Of a stretch of DNA of 64,000 nt, positions 33,651 to 42,969 are shown one piece after another (positions within the stretch are counted from its first letter, which is position 1; each line of letters starts with the position of its first letter). The notes below the pieces were generated by a model that saw only the letters and a list, made by a program, of their open reading frames with translations, did not search any database and was not told where the DNA came from. The position numbers and the translations under genes were made by a program. Source of the DNA: Helicobacter cetorum (GTDB lineage: Bacteria; Campylobacterota; Campylobacteria; Campylobacterales; UBA6016); NCBI GenBank assembly GCA_022729705.1, contig DZAX01000004.1, forward strand, positions 51,656 through 115,655, written 5' to 3'.

Positions 33651-35201
33651 TAGCTCTATAGCACCGTCCATATAATCATTTTTGTAAATGGAAAATTTAA
33701 AGCTAATTAGTTCGCTTTCTATCGGCAAAGAGCTTGTGCGAAAACAAACAGCTTTTAGCTTTTTGGCGCCGCAGTCGATAATCGCCTTAAAGCCTATATT
33801 GTGACCGATGGTTTTGATATTTAACGCTTTTTTACCGTTTGCCGCAAAGATTGGTCTTTCGTTTGCTTCTCCATATGGCTCAAACTCATCTAGTATGGAA
33901 AAAAGCTCTTCATCGATTTCGCAAAAATCTATCTCTCCAAAAGAGTCGCTTTGCGCTCTTGCGACGTTTGATTTTGACTCTTCTTTGCAGAGGGTGTTAA
34001 TAGCTTCTCTAAAAGCTTCTATATTTTCGCTCTTCAAAGAGACTCCCGCCGCCATCTTATGACCGCCAAATTTACTTAGAAGATGAGAGTTTTTGGCTAT
34101 TAGTTCAAAAATATTTATATCCATCGCTCCCCTAGCGCTTCCTTTGGCGTGAGCGCCGTCTATGCTGAGAACAATTGATGGTTTTTTTAGGGTGTGCGCA
34201 AGTCTTGAGGCGACTATGCCTACAACCCCTTCATGCCAGCCCTCTTTTGCAACGACGATTATCATATCCTCCTCTTTTGCCATACCTAGCGCCTCTTTTG
34301 TTACGGCGAGCTCTATTTTTTTGCGCTCTTCGTTTAGGGCGTTTAGCTTGTCAAAAAGAGCTAACGCTTCGTTTAGAGTTTTTGCTCTTAAAAACGCAAA
34401 AGCCTCTTTGGCGAGCGAGAGTCGCCCCGCACTATTTAGTCTTGGGCTTATCTTGTAAGCCACATCCATAGAGGTAAACTCATCTTTTGCAAGCCTTAGC
34501 TTTATCGCTTGTATCGCGGGGCGTTTTGAGATCTTTATAGCCTCTATTCCGGCTTTTACTATGGCGCGATTTATATCTTTTAGCGGCATCACATCGGCGA
34601 TGGTCGCTATACAGACTAGCTCCAAATACTCTTTTAGATTTTCATTTCCGCCAAGTTCTAGCTTTAAAGCCGCCATAAAATACCATACAACCAAAGCGGC
34701 GCATATCTCGCCAAAGGCAAAACCCTCTTCAATCCTTGGGTGAACTATCGCACTGGCAAACGGTAACTCGTCGCATATTGCATGGTGGTCGATTATGATA
34801 AGCTCTATGCCTCTTTGGCGGCAAACCTCTGAGGCCTCCAGTGCCGCTATGCCGTTGTCTACCGTGATAACTAGTTTTGATTTTATTCTATCTACTATAG
34901 ATGCCCCGAGTCCGTAGCCATCGCTGAATCTACAAGGAAGTATAGTTTCGACAATACCGCCGTTTTTTTGCAAAAACTCTTCTAATATCGCTGCGCTTAC
35001 GACTCCGTCTACATCGTAGTCGCCGACTATTGTTATCATCTCTTTGCCAAAAAGAGCCTCTTTGACTCTTTTCGCCGCTTTTGCGTTGCCCGGCATTGTG
35101 TGCGGGTGGGGGAGTTTTGAGAGAGAGGTTATCTTGTCGTGTTCAAATCTTGATTTAAGTATGCGAAAAACATCGCTTTTTGAGAGAGGCTTATTTTGCA
35201 T
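33624..35201 (-). CDS. recJ: single-stranded-DNA-specific exonuclease RecJ
   Basis: A 525-residue DHH-family 5'-3' exonuclease for recombination and mismatch repair. The N-terminal signature is GDYDVDGVVSAAIL, the DHH motif is IIIDHHAI, and the DHHA1 region has GGHKMAAGVSL. Size is at the short end for RecJ, as in other Campylobacterota. Its ATG overlaps the 3' end of the upstream gene by 11 bp, so pyrG, the DUF1566 gene and recJ appear to form one transcript. Confidence 0.95.
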   Translation of the reverse strand: MQNKPLSKSDVFRILKSRFEHDKITSLSKLPHPHTMPGNAKAAKRVKEALFGKEMITIVGDYDVDGVVSAAILEEFLQKNGGIVETILPCRFSDGYGLGASIVDRIKSKLVITVDNGIAALEASEVCRQRGIELIIIDHHAICDELPFASAIVHPRIEEGFAFGEICAALVVWYFMAALKLELGGNENLKEYLELVCIATIADVMPLKDINRAIVKAGIEAIKISKRPAIQAIKLRLAKDEFTSMDVAYKISPRLNSAGRLSLAKEAFAFLRAKTLNEALALFDKLNALNEERKKIELAVTKEALGMAKEEDMIIVVAKEGWHEGVVGIVASRLAHTLKKPSIVLSIDGAHAKGSARGAMDINIFELIAKNSHLLSKFGGHKMAAGVSLKSENIEAFREAINTLCKEESKSNVARAQSDSFGEIDFCEIDEELFSILDEFEPYGEANERPIFAANGKKALNIKTIGHNIGFKAIIDCGAKKLKAVCFRTSSLPIESELISFKFSIYKNDYMDGAIELLIEEIVAS

Positions 35202-35880
35202 CTACTACACATCTGACAAAACTCTTATTCTCTTTTTGACTATTTGCCGCGCTCGCTCTCAAAAAACCGACGACTATAGCCGTATTTGAAAAGTCATCGT
35301 TGGCTTCAGAGCTCCAGTAGTATTTGGGTTGGGTAAAGCCGTGTTTTGCGGCGTACTCTTTTTCGTGCGACAACTTAAAAAACGCCAAAGAGAAGAGTTC
35401 GCTTGCGGTTGGAAGCCTCTCTTTTTTGGCTTCACAAAAAGCTTTAGCCTCTTTAAAACCCATTCTATTTGGCTCGCTTTTCCCCCATATCAACTTGTGT
35501 TGCGGCTCTTTTTTTGCCTCTTTGAAGCAGACAAGATATAGCTTCTCTTTTGCTGAGATTGTATTTACGTCTCTATTGTCAAAAGAGTAGTAGTAGATTT
35601 CGCTTTCGCTTTGATGGCTTTGCGTGGAGCTTGCGTACAGCGACTTTTCGCCAGCCTCAATGACGGCGCTTGGCGCGCAAAACAACTCTTCTATATTCGG
35701 CGTTCTATATCCCTCGCCAAATAGCTTGCACGCACTTTCTCGTTCGCCTTGCGAGTATGTCGTTTGCGGTTTTGCAAGTTTGTATACGCCAAACTCATTT
35801 TCGGCGCCAACACTTTCGCCGCCGTGCAAAAAAGACGTCGCGAGCAATGCTAATAAGATTTTAGTTTTTAGACGAGTCAT
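35191..35880 (-). CDS. exported DUF1566/Lcl C-terminal-like protein
   Basis: Secreted protein of about 229 residues. The start at 35880 ([20 protein letters not shown]) gives a good signal peptide; a longer frame to 35910 adds non-signal residues. Two repeats recall the Lcl/DUF1566 fold: [19 protein letters not shown], and [20 protein letters not shown] followed by YYWSSE and FVRCV. Paired cysteines suggest disulfides. It starts inside the last codons of pyrG. Function unknown, periplasmic or surface. Confidence 0.65.
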   Translation of the reverse strand: MTRLKTKILLALLATSFLHGGESVGAENEFGVYKLAKPQTTYSQGERESACKLFGEGYRTPNIEELFCAPSAVIEAGEKSLYASSTQSHQSESEIYYYSFDNRDVNTISAKEKLYLVCFKEAKKEPQHKLIWGKSEPNRMGFKEAKAFCEAKKERLPTASELFSLAFFKLSHEKEYAAKHGFTQPKYYWSSEANDDFSNTAIVVGFLRASAANSQKENKSFVRCVVDAK

Positions 35881-37498
35881 GATGCTTTTTTGCCTCTTTT
35901 GTAAATGCAAGTATTATTTTGTTTGGATTTTGGAGGCGGCTTGTAAATTCCGGGTGGAATTGCACGGCTACAAACCACGGGTGCTCTTTGAGCTCTATCG
36001 CCTCTATTAGCCCTTTTGATTCGCCGCATACGACCATTCCGGCTTCTTCGAGGACTTTTCTATATTTGCCGTTTGCTTCATATCTGTGTCTGTGGCGCTC
36101 TACTACTCTTTTTTCTCCGTCATACGCTTTTTGGAGTTTGGAGCTATCCAGAGTGTCGCATTCATATTCGCCAAGTCTCATTGTGCCGCCCATTTGGGAT
36201 TGATGCGTTCTTATCTGTTTGTTGCCGCCTTGATCCAAAAAGGAGTCTATCAGGTAGACCACAGGGTCGCTTGTCTGCGGGTTAAACTCTATAGAATCGG
36301 CCTCTTTTAGGCCCAAAACGTTTCTAGCAAACTCTATAATGGCGAGTTGCATTCCAAGACAAATCCCCAAAAATGGAATTTTGTTTTCTCTTGCGTATTT
36401 GATTGCGGCTATTTTGCCCTCAACCCCTCTCGTGCCAAAACCGCCGGGTATTAGTATTCCGTCGCACTCTTTTAGCGCGTCTGTTTCGCCGCCCTCAAGC
36501 GCTTCCGCATCAACCCATTTTAGTTTGATTTTGGCGTCTATCCACGCTCCGCAATGTACAAATGTCTCGGTTAGCGATTTGTAGGACTCTTTTAGATCTA
36601 TATATTTTCCTACAAAAGCCACCGTTAGCTCATATTTTGGCTCTACGATACGCTTTGTCAGCCGTCTCCACTCTCTCATATCAGGCTCAAGTTCGCCCAA
36701 ATCAAGATGTTTTGCGACAGCTTTTAACACGCCCTCTTTCAAAAAATTCAGAGGCACTTGATAGATAGAGTCAGAGTCCATAACCTCTACAACCGATTCC
36801 GGCTCCACGTCGCAAAAAAGAGCCACCTTTTTCTTAATATCTTTTGGCAACGGACGCTCTGTTCTGCACATGAGCATTTGAGGGTTGATACCTATTCTTC
36901 TTAGCTCTTGTACCGAGTGTTGCGTCGGTTTTGTTTTTAGCTCCCCCGCCGCTTTTATGTAAAATATAGGCGTTACATGAATATTCATAACATCGTTTTT
37001 AAGCTCGTGCTTTAGCTCTCTCACCGCCTCCATAAAAGGTAGCCCCTCGATGTCGCCCACAGTGCCGCCGACCTCTACGATGAGCACGTCTTTACCTTTT
37101 GAGACGGATCTAATTCGTTTTTTGATCTCATCTACGATATGCGGCACTACTTGTATCGTCTTGCCTAGATATTCGCCCTTTCTCTCTCGCTCGATTACGG
37201 TTTTGTAGATTTGCCCTGCTGTAAAGTTGTTTTTTTTGGAGATACTTTCATCCAAAAACCGCTCATAGTGTCCTATGTCAAGGTCGGTTTCGCCGCCGTC
37301 AAACGTGACAAACACCTCTCCGTGCTCTAACGGGCTCATTGTGCCGGGGTCCACGTTTAGGTATGGATCCATTTTTAGGATGGTTACATTAAGCCCGCAA
37401 TGCTTCAAAAGCGTGCCTACGCTCGCCGAGCTAATTCCCTTGCCAAGTGATGACAAGACCCCGCCTGTTACAAATATATACTTTGTATTTTTAGTCAT
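35861..37498 (-). CDS. pyrG: CTP synthase
   Basis: Converts UTP to CTP with glutamine as nitrogen donor; 545 residues. The N-terminal synthase domain begins [17 protein letters not shown]. The C-terminal class I glutamine amidotransferase domain has the nucleophile elbow [10 protein letters not shown] and the catalytic His/Glu in VQFHPEF. Length and motifs are complete. It is transcribed ahead of a secreted protein gene and recJ. Confidence 0.98.
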   Translation of the reverse strand: MTKNTKYIFVTGGVLSSLGKGISSASVGTLLKHCGLNVTILKMDPYLNVDPGTMSPLEHGEVFVTFDGGETDLDIGHYERFLDESISKKNNFTAGQIYKTVIERERKGEYLGKTIQVVPHIVDEIKKRIRSVSKGKDVLIVEVGGTVGDIEGLPFMEAVRELKHELKNDVMNIHVTPIFYIKAAGELKTKPTQHSVQELRRIGINPQMLMCRTERPLPKDIKKKVALFCDVEPESVVEVMDSDSIYQVPLNFLKEGVLKAVAKHLDLGELEPDMREWRRLTKRIVEPKYELTVAFVGKYIDLKESYKSLTETFVHCGAWIDAKIKLKWVDAEALEGGETDALKECDGILIPGGFGTRGVEGKIAAIKYARENKIPFLGICLGMQLAIIEFARNVLGLKEADSIEFNPQTSDPVVYLIDSFLDQGGNKQIRTHQSQMGGTMRLGEYECDTLDSSKLQKAYDGEKRVVERHRHRYEANGKYRKVLEEAGMVVCGESKGLIEAIELKEHPWFVAVQFHPEFTSRLQNPNKIILAFTKEAKKHHDSSKN

Positions 37499-37619
37499 TT
37501 TAAGAGTCGCCTTGTCGTTTTAGCTAGAATTTTACAAAATATTGCTAAAATACCAGCTTTGTTGTCCGCAAGTTTATCCCGAAACTTGCAAATATGACCA
37601 GAGAGGACGGTGATTTTTA

Positions 37620-37832
37620 ATGCCGGGAACAGTACTAAGAGATAATGAAGGCTTCGAAGAAGCTTACAGAAAATTTAAAAAACAGTGTGATAGAAACTTA
37701 ATCGTTACAGAGGCTAAAGCTAGAAGATTTTTTGAGACTAACGTTGAGATAAAGAAAAAAGAGAAGATAGCCGCTAGAAAGAAGATTTTGAAAAAACTAT
37801 ACATGATGAGAAGATACGAGTCAAGACTCTAA
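37620..37832 (+). CDS. rpsU: 30S ribosomal protein S21
   Basis: A 70-residue basic protein matching S21: [20 protein letters not shown] at the N-terminus, then [16 protein letters not shown] and a Lys/Arg-rich end. It is divergent from pyrG; a TAAAAT box lies near 37547. A hairpin terminator follows at 37854. Confidence 0.95.
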   Translation: MPGTVLRDNEGFEEAYRKFKKQCDRNLIVTEAKARRFFETNVEIKKKEKIAARKKILKKLYMMRRYESRL

Positions 37833-37853
37833 TTTTCCTATCTACAAAAACAA

Positions 37854-37874
37854 GTGCCCTTTACGGGCGCTTTT
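37854..37874 (+). terminator. rho-independent terminator of rpsU
   Basis: Stem GTGCCC/GGGCGC (one G-T pair) with a TTTAC loop, followed by TTTT, 21 bp after the rpsU stop. Confidence 0.8.
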
Positions 37875-38245
37875 CATTGCCGCATATCTTACCTCCGCAA
37901 AACTCGCACCTATAAACTTATTCTCATTATTTATGGTTTGTTTGTATCGTTTTTAGGCAAAATGATAAAATTGCAAGGTCGGTCAGATTATCTCTTTTGT
38001 AGCTTTGGCAACAGGTTATTTGCATTTAGACCTCCAGTGAGGACTATTTTTGAGTTGTTTTTGAGTCTCTATGCAAAATCTCGCTTTTGAGGCTTTTCAC
38101 TTTTCGAAATACGCTCTCTATGAATACTAAGCTCTTCTATATAAACTTGAAGCTAATTACCCTCAACGTTCTGAAACTGGACATAAAACAAACAGTTTTT
38201 AGCGTCAATCAATTATACTTTACGCAAAAATAAGAAAGAAAGCGT
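37875..38245. other. intergenic region with no supported gene
   Basis: About 370 bp between the rpsU terminator and the asparaginase-like gene. Short frames have no recognisable homology and no binding sites. A TATACT hexamer at 38214-38219 is a plausible -10 box for the downstream gene. Confidence 0.5.
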
Positions 38246-38752
38246 TTGATGAATTTAGTCATAATAGATGTTGGAGGCACCATAAATAAACAGTATGTAG
38301 AAATGACGGGAGCGCTTATGGTTGACGGCGAAAGTGCGGCTATAAAAGAGATTATTTTGCACTGTAGGGGCAATCTAAACGTTATCGTTACGTCAATAAT
38401 CCACAAAGACTCCCTTGATATGACCAACAAAGATAGGGTGCTTTTGATGCGTGCAATAAAAACTTCGTCAGAGGAGAATATCATCATCTTGCACGGCACT
38501 GACACAATGGATAAAAGCGCCGCTGTTATAGCAAAAAATGTCCAAGAGAAAAAAGTAATTTTTGTAGGCTCCATGAAGCCCTACTCCATAGAAAAAGACG
38601 AGGCTATTTTTAACTTCGCATGCGCTGTTGGATTTTTACGCTCCAATCCCGCAAACGGCGTGTATATCTCCATGCACTCGCTTGTATTGCCGTATGATGA
38701 GATTTATAAAGATAGAAACATTGGGGTTTTTAAGCCCTTAAATAATACTTAA
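38246..38752 (+). CDS. asparaginase N-terminal-domain protein
   Basis: A 168-residue protein equal to the first domain of type I/II asparaginases only: DVGGTINKQY holds the first catalytic Thr, and ILHGTDTMDKSAA holds the second Thr-Asp pair. VIFVGSMKPY corresponds to the TGSMRP-type segment. The C-terminal domain that completes the normal active site is absent and no continuation is found downstream. Short forms like this are annotated in other Campylobacterota, so it may be a genuine single-domain protein. Catalysis is doubtful. Confidence 0.75.
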   Translation: MMNLVIIDVGGTINKQYVEMTGALMVDGESAAIKEIILHCRGNLNVIVTSIIHKDSLDMTNKDRVLLMRAIKTSSEENIIILHGTDTMDKSAAVIAKNVQEKKVIFVGSMKPYSIEKDEAIFNFACAVGFLRSNPANGVYISMHSLVLPYDEIYKDRNIGVFKPLNNT

Positions 38753-38761
38753 TTTAATTAA

Positions 38762-38790
38762 TCTTTAAGTTTAAATACACTACAATTCCG
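38762..38790 (+). promoter_or_regulatory. promoter of the rplM-rpsI operon
   Basis: TACAAT at 38781-38786 with an AT-rich upstream part (TTTAAGTTTAAATAC), 30 bp before the start of rplM, which has AAAGGA as binding site. Confidence 0.6.
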
Positions 38791-38815
38791 GCTCAATTAC
38801 GAAAAAGGACGCTTT

Positions 38816-39244
38816 ATGATTAAAACCACTAAAATGGTAAATTCTAGCGAAGTCAAAAGAGATTGGATACTGATAGACGCTTCTTCTAAGCCTTTCGGTA
38901 GAATAGTAACGGAAATAGCAACTATTCTAAGAGGCAAACACAAGCCGTCTTTCACTCCAAATGTCGATTGCGGCGACTATGTAGTCGTTATAAACGCTAA
39001 AGATGTGATATTCACAGGTACAAACAAAAAAGAGCAAAAAGTTTACCATAGACATACGGGATACTTTGGCGGCGTAAAAAGTGAAAAACTTGGCGAGCTA
39101 ATCGAAAAAAACCCTGAAAAACTATTCAAACTTGCAACAAGAGGTATGCTTCCTAAGACTACTCTTGGTAGAGCAATGCTAAAAAAATTAAAAGTGTACG
39201 ATGGCCCTGAGCATCCTCACACAGCACAACTAAAGGCTAATTAA
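38816..39244 (+). CDS. rplM: 50S ribosomal protein L13
   Basis: A 142-residue protein with the L13 features [20 protein letters not shown] and [20 protein letters not shown], and the C-terminal [19 protein letters not shown]. It overlaps the start of rpsI by 1 bp, the universal rplM-rpsI arrangement. Confidence 0.98.
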   Translation: MIKTTKMVNSSEVKRDWILIDASSKPFGRIVTEIATILRGKHKPSFTPNVDCGDYVVVINAKDVIFTGTNKKEQKVYHRHTGYFGGVKSEKLGELIEKNPEKLFKLATRGMLPKTTLGRAMLKKLKVYDGPEHPHTAQLKAN

Positions 39245-39639
39245 TGGCAAAAAAAATAATTTATGCTACAGGTAAAAGAAAAACTGCAATCGCTAGAGTA
39301 TGGCTTACTCCCGGAACCGGTAAAATGGACATCAACGGCAAAGACCTTGACGGATGGCTAGGCGGTCTTGAAGTTCTTAAGATGAAAGTTACTCAACCGA
39401 TAGTAGCCACAAAACAACTCTCCAGCGTAGACATCAAAGCTACGACTCTTGGCGGCGGCGTATCAGGTCAAGCGGAAGCGCTTAGACACGGTATATCAAA
39501 AGCGCTTACTATATTCGAACCGACATTTAGAGAGACTCTTAAACCACTTGGACTTCTTACTAGAGACTCAAGAATCGTTGAAAGAAAGAAATACGGAAAA
39601 AGAAAAGCGAGAAGAAGCCCACAGTTCTCAAAAAGATAA
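39244..39639 (+). CDS. rpsI: 30S ribosomal protein S9
   Basis: A 131-residue protein with [34 protein letters not shown] and the basic C-terminus [16 protein letters not shown], whose tail reaches the P-site tRNA. Second gene of the L13-S9 operon. Confidence 0.98.
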   Translation: MAKKIIYATGKRKTAIARVWLTPGTGKMDINGKDLDGWLGGLEVLKMKVTQPIVATKQLSSVDIKATTLGGGVSGQAEALRHGISKALTIFEPTFRETLKPLGLLTRDSRIVERKKYGKRKARRSPQFSKR

Positions 39640-39655
39640 TATTTTCATATTGTAC

Positions 39656-39730
39656 GCCAAGACGAGCAAAGCCCGTCTTGGCTACGCTAAGCGCTATGCT
39701 ACTGAAGCTAGCCGCATAAGCGGCAGAGTT
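39656..39730 (+). repeat. hairpin intergenic repeat, copy 4
   Basis: Stem 0 is GCCAAGACG/CGTCTTGGC around loop AGCAAAGCC, the same loop as in the copy at 50454 though the stem bases differ. It is followed by CTGAAGCTAG, stem CCGCATAAGCGG and CAGAGTT. Stem 1 and the C-run are missing. No U-tract follows stem 0, so a plain terminator is less likely. Confidence 0.7.
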
Positions 39731-39783
39731 TGCAAACCTAAACTACGATAAAATCTTCAAAAACCAATCCAGGTTAATTTTCA

Positions 39784-41289
39784 ATGAAAAAAATAGTTTT
39801 TTTAACTGCTTGCGCATACTCGCTTTTTGCCTCGACTCTTTATATGTCGTACTCTTCAAATGTAGGCAGACTAAGCCCTTTGCTCTCGACTGATTCGACG
39901 TCGTCTGAGATTTCGCAATGGGTGTTTGACTCTTTGCTAAAATACGATAAAAACGGTCAAATAGTTCCTCAAATAGCAAAAAGCTACCGCTTTATAGACA
40001 ATGTAACGCTGGAGATAACGCTGAGAGAGGACGCTTTTTGGAGCGATGGCGTCAAGGTTAGCGCAAAAGATGCTATTTTTACATATGCATTCGCCAAAAA
40101 TCCAAAAGTGTTTACGCCATATTCGGAGAGCTTTAGAAGAGTTGAGAGCGTGGAGGCGCGCGGTGAGTTTGTTGTTGTTGTAAAGTATAAAGAGCCGTAC
40201 TTTAAGGCTCTTGAGACTTGGCTGACGCCGCTTATTCCGGAGCATATCTTGAGAAACGAAAAAGAGCCGATGACTTCAAAGTTTAACTTTGCGCCAATTG
40301 GCGACGGTTCTTATATTCTAAAAAAACTAGAGCAAGGCGGGGATATAGAGTTTATCGCTAATAAACGATATTTTGAGGGGGAGCCGAAAATATCCAACAT
40401 CAGATATAAGTTTTTACCGGACTCCTCAACCTCTTTTTTGGCGCTCAAAACAGGCGCGCTTGATATTGGCGCAATCACGCCTCTTCAGCTAAAATTGCAA
40501 ACTGATAAAAGTTTTTTGGATAAGTTTCAAATCGTTGAAAACCCCGGAAGCGCCTACACATATCTTGGTTTTAACCTAAAAAGAGAGAAGTTTAAAAATC
40601 AAAAAATAAGAGAGGCTATTTCAAAAGCGATAGATAGACAAGAGCTGATTGACTTACTTTTTTTTGGGCACGCAAAAATCGCAACGGGACCTTTTTTGCC
40701 GGGTTCATACGCCTTTAATCCAAATATAAAAGCTCCAAAAAGAGATCTTTTGGCGGCAAAAAAACTACTCAAAGAGGCTGGGTATAGCGAAAAAAACCCG
40801 CTCACTTTTGAAATAACCACAAACTCAAATAATCAACTACGATTATTAGCCGCAGAAATAATCCAAAAACAACTAAAAGAAGCGGGAATTATCGTAAAGC
40901 TAAGAGCCATGGAGTGGCAAGCGTTTTTGAACACCGTGGTAGACCCTGGAAACTTTGAAACAATATTAATGGGGTGGTCGATGCCGCTTAGCCCTGACGC
41001 ATATAGTATTTGGCACAGTTCGCAGATAGAAAAAAAAGCGGGATTTAACTTTGTGGGTTACAAAAATACGCAGGTAGACAAACTTATCGAAAAAGCGGAA
41101 AAATCGATAGATAAAAAAGCTATAACGGAGTATTATCAAGAGATTTACAAACTCATCACAGACGACAAACCATATATTTTTCTCTACACTCCAAACTCCA
41201 TCACAGCGGTAAGCAAAAAAATAAAAAACATAGAACCGTCAATCATCGGAATAATGCACAATCAAATCAAATGGGAAAAAATGGAGTAA
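39784..41289 (+). CDS. ABC-type peptide/solute-binding protein
   Basis: A 501-residue periplasmic solute-binding protein of the SBP_bac_5 (DppA/OppA) family. The signal peptide is MKKIVFLTACAYSLFAS. Family blocks include FWSDGVKVSAKDAIFTYAFA, FAPIGDGSYILKKL, YTYLGFNLKREKFKNQKIRE and LRAMEWQAFL. No permease or ATPase gene is adjacent, so the rest of the transporter must be elsewhere. Substrate likely peptides, otherwise unknown. Confidence 0.92.
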   Translation: MKKIVFLTACAYSLFASTLYMSYSSNVGRLSPLLSTDSTSSEISQWVFDSLLKYDKNGQIVPQIAKSYRFIDNVTLEITLREDAFWSDGVKVSAKDAIFTYAFAKNPKVFTPYSESFRRVESVEARGEFVVVVKYKEPYFKALETWLTPLIPEHILRNEKEPMTSKFNFAPIGDGSYILKKLEQGGDIEFIANKRYFEGEPKISNIRYKFLPDSSTSFLALKTGALDIGAITPLQLKLQTDKSFLDKFQIVENPGSAYTYLGFNLKREKFKNQKIREAISKAIDRQELIDLLFFGHAKIATGPFLPGSYAFNPNIKAPKRDLLAAKKLLKEAGYSEKNPLTFEITTNSNNQLRLLAAEIIQKQLKEAGIIVKLRAMEWQAFLNTVVDPGNFETILMGWSMPLSPDAYSIWHSSQIEKKAGFNFVGYKNTQVDKLIEKAEKSIDKKAITEYYQEIYKLITDDKPYIFLYTPNSITAVSKKIKNIEPSIIGIMHNQIKWEKME

Positions 41290-41332
41290 AAGCCAAGGCT
41301 CACCCCCCTCCCCCAAAAAAACTAGTGCCTAA

Positions 41333-41418
41333 AACTCTGCCGCAAATGCGGCTAGCTTCAGGGGGTCGTAGGGACAATTTTGTCCCTACCGCAAAAGCGG
41401 GCTTCGCCCGAATTTGCG
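41333..41418 (-). repeat. hairpin-linker-hairpin intergenic repeat, copy 5
   Basis: On the minus strand: an outer stem CGCAAA/TTTTGCG enclosing CGGGCGAAGCCCG, then stem 1 TAGGGACA/TGTCCCTA, the linker CGACCCCCTGAAGCTAG, stem 2 CCGCATTTGCGG and CAGAGTTTTAGGCAC. It lies between two convergent genes. Confidence 0.85.
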
Positions 41419-41419
41419 T

Positions 41420-42463
41420 TTACTTGGTAGTAGGCACCTGCGTCGTCTTATCCACAACAGCCATCATTCTTCTATTTTCAGCTCTTCCGGCTTTCGTTTT
41501 GTTGTCGGCTATAGGTTTTAATTCGCCATATCCAACAGCTTTTAGTCTGCTAGCCTCGACTTTATACTCTTTTATCAAAATATCCATAACAGCGTTAGCT
41601 CTTTTTTCAGATAAAACTTGATTATGCTTGACGCTTCCGGGACTGCTTGTATACCCCTCAATAATCACATTTACAGGTTCGCTTTTATTTAAGAAGTTTG
41701 CAAAAGCCTCTAATTTTGGCATATACTCTTTTTTAACTATCGCTTTATCGATGTCAAAGTTTACCATTAGGTTTGCAGAGTGAAAGCACCCTTTATCGTC
41801 CACTTTTAAACCCTTAAGCGTGTTCGGACACATATCTTTTGAGTCTTTTACTCCGTCGCCATCTTCGTCGCCGTCAACAATTGGAGCGGGAACCGGAGCC
41901 GGCTTTGGAGCTTCAACCGCTTTCATAGGCTCCTCTTTTTGGATTGGAACTGCGACGGGAGCTGGTCTTGGTTTTTCAGCCCCAAACAAAAAGCCAAGAC
42001 CAACAAGAGCCTTAACATCGTTTTTACCATTTAGTAAATAATTGTCGCTAACCTCAGCTCTTAGATTCATGGCGTCTGATAGTTTGTATTTTAAACCCGC
42101 AAGCACATTTGGACCTACTTTTACGCTCTCCCAAAATGTTCCGGCAATGCCCGCACCTAAGTATGGCGTTAGCTTTGTGCCCAAATCATAGTTTTTGATA
42201 AGATTAAGCCCATATGTTCCGACTTTTTTATCATCATTATTTGATTCTCTTTCTGTTTTTGTATAACCTAGAGAACCCGCAACGGCGACTCCGCTCTCGG
42301 TAAGCGCTTTTTCTAGTATCAAGCCGCCTTCTACAGAGTTTTTCATATCTCTGTTGTTGTTAAAAAAATGTCCGCCAACATAAGGAGCTATCTCCATTTT
42401 TGAGCCAACGTCGGCCATTAGCGCAGACGCTAGAATGCTTGAAATAATCAGAGTTTTTTTCAT
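41420..42463 (-). CDS. OmpA-family outer-membrane protein
   Basis: A 347-residue protein. The signal peptide is MKKTLIISSILASALMA, then an N-terminal beta-barrel (residues about 20-165, alternating aromatic strands), a Pro/Ala linker, and a calcium-binding TSP3-like repeat (DGDEDGDGVKDSKDMCPNT). The C-terminal OmpA domain binds peptidoglycan (NVIIEGYTSSPGSVKHNQVL, LSEKRANAVMDILI, GRAENRRMMAVV). Architecture is like OprF and Campylobacter CadF-type porins. It anchors the outer membrane; porin or adhesin activity is possible. A good promoter lies at 42509-42514. Confidence 0.93.
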   Translation of the reverse strand: MKKTLIISSILASALMADVGSKMEIAPYVGGHFFNNNRDMKNSVEGGLILEKALTESGVAVAGSLGYTKTERESNNDDKKVGTYGLNLIKNYDLGTKLTPYLGAGIAGTFWESVKVGPNVLAGLKYKLSDAMNLRAEVSDNYLLNGKNDVKALVGLGFLFGAEKPRPAPVAVPIQKEEPMKAVEAPKPAPVPAPIVDGDEDGDGVKDSKDMCPNTLKGLKVDDKGCFHSANLMVNFDIDKAIVKKEYMPKLEAFANFLNKSEPVNVIIEGYTSSPGSVKHNQVLSEKRANAVMDILIKEYKVEASRLKAVGYGELKPIADNKTKAGRAENRRMMAVVDKTTQVPTTK

Positions 42464-42499
42464 TACTCATCTTCCTTTTTACTAAAATTTAACGTGACT

Positions 42500-42535
42500 A
42501 CGCTTGTAATTATATCAATAAAATGATAGATTTAC
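42500..42535 (-). promoter_or_regulatory. promoter of the OmpA-family gene
   Basis: On the minus strand TATAAT (42514-42509) is preceded by an AT-rich run (TTTATTGA) and lies about 46 bp before the start codon, with AAGGAAG as binding site. Confidence 0.65.
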
Positions 42536-42604
42536 CAAAAATATATACAACCAATCAATAAAGAGACGTTAAGGACATTCTTCGATATCAAAAATAAATC
42601 TTCA

Positions 42605-42640
42605 CTTTTTTTTCACACTTAATTTTTTATAATTTCACTC
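42605..42640 (+). promoter_or_regulatory. promoter of the small Lys-rich protein
   Basis: TATAAT at 42628-42633 preceded by a T-rich track (TTCACTTTTTTTTCACACTT), the classic Campylobacter housekeeping promoter form, 53 bp before the ATG. Confidence 0.75.
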
Positions 42641-42685
42641 GCTAAGCTGAAAGGCGGCAATAAAAATTTCTAAGGGGTTTTCATT

Positions 42686-42826
42686 ATGAAAAAAGTTCTT
42701 GCTCTACTAGTTGTTCTTGGTCTATCTTCTGTAGCTTTCGCTACTGACGCTAATAAAACAGAAAAAAAAGCTGAAAAAAAAGCTGAAAAACCAGCTAAAG
42801 CTGAAAAAAACGCAACTAAAAAGTAA
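42686..42826 (+). CDS. small exported Lys/Ala-rich protein
   Basis: Forty-six codons: a textbook signal peptide (MKKVLALLVVLGLSSVAFA) followed by about 27 residues of TDANKTEKKAEKKAEKPAKA-type sequence, almost wholly Lys, Ala and Glu with AEKK/AEKP repeats. It has its own strong promoter, an AAGGGG binding site and a terminator with a UUCG tetraloop, so it is probably a highly expressed gene. The mature peptide would be a basic periplasmic polymer. No family is recognised; a role in envelope or acid/metal stress is possible but unproven. Confidence 0.8.
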   Translation: MKKVLALLVVLGLSSVAFATDANKTEKKAEKKAEKPAKAEKNATKK

Positions 42827-42835
42827 GTTGCACTT

Positions 42836-42864
42836 CGGCAAGACTTCGGTTTTGCCGCCTTTTT
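42836..42864 (+). terminator. rho-independent terminator with CUUCGG loop
   Basis: Eight-pair stem CGGCAAGA/TTTTGCCG with loop CTTCGG, then CC and TTTTT, 10 bp after the stop of the small Lys-rich gene. Confidence 0.85.
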
Positions 42865-42969
42865 AACCCAACACACCAACCCCCATAAACACTGCGCCCA
42901 TAAAGCATCTTTTAGATAAAATCAATAAATACATTTGTAAACTTACCACACACACCCAAAAGGCCATAG

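Noticed and set aside
39656..39682. Terminator after rpsI
   Set aside because: The hairpin is strong but has no T-run and matches the repeat family, so it was listed as a repeat. It may still end transcription.
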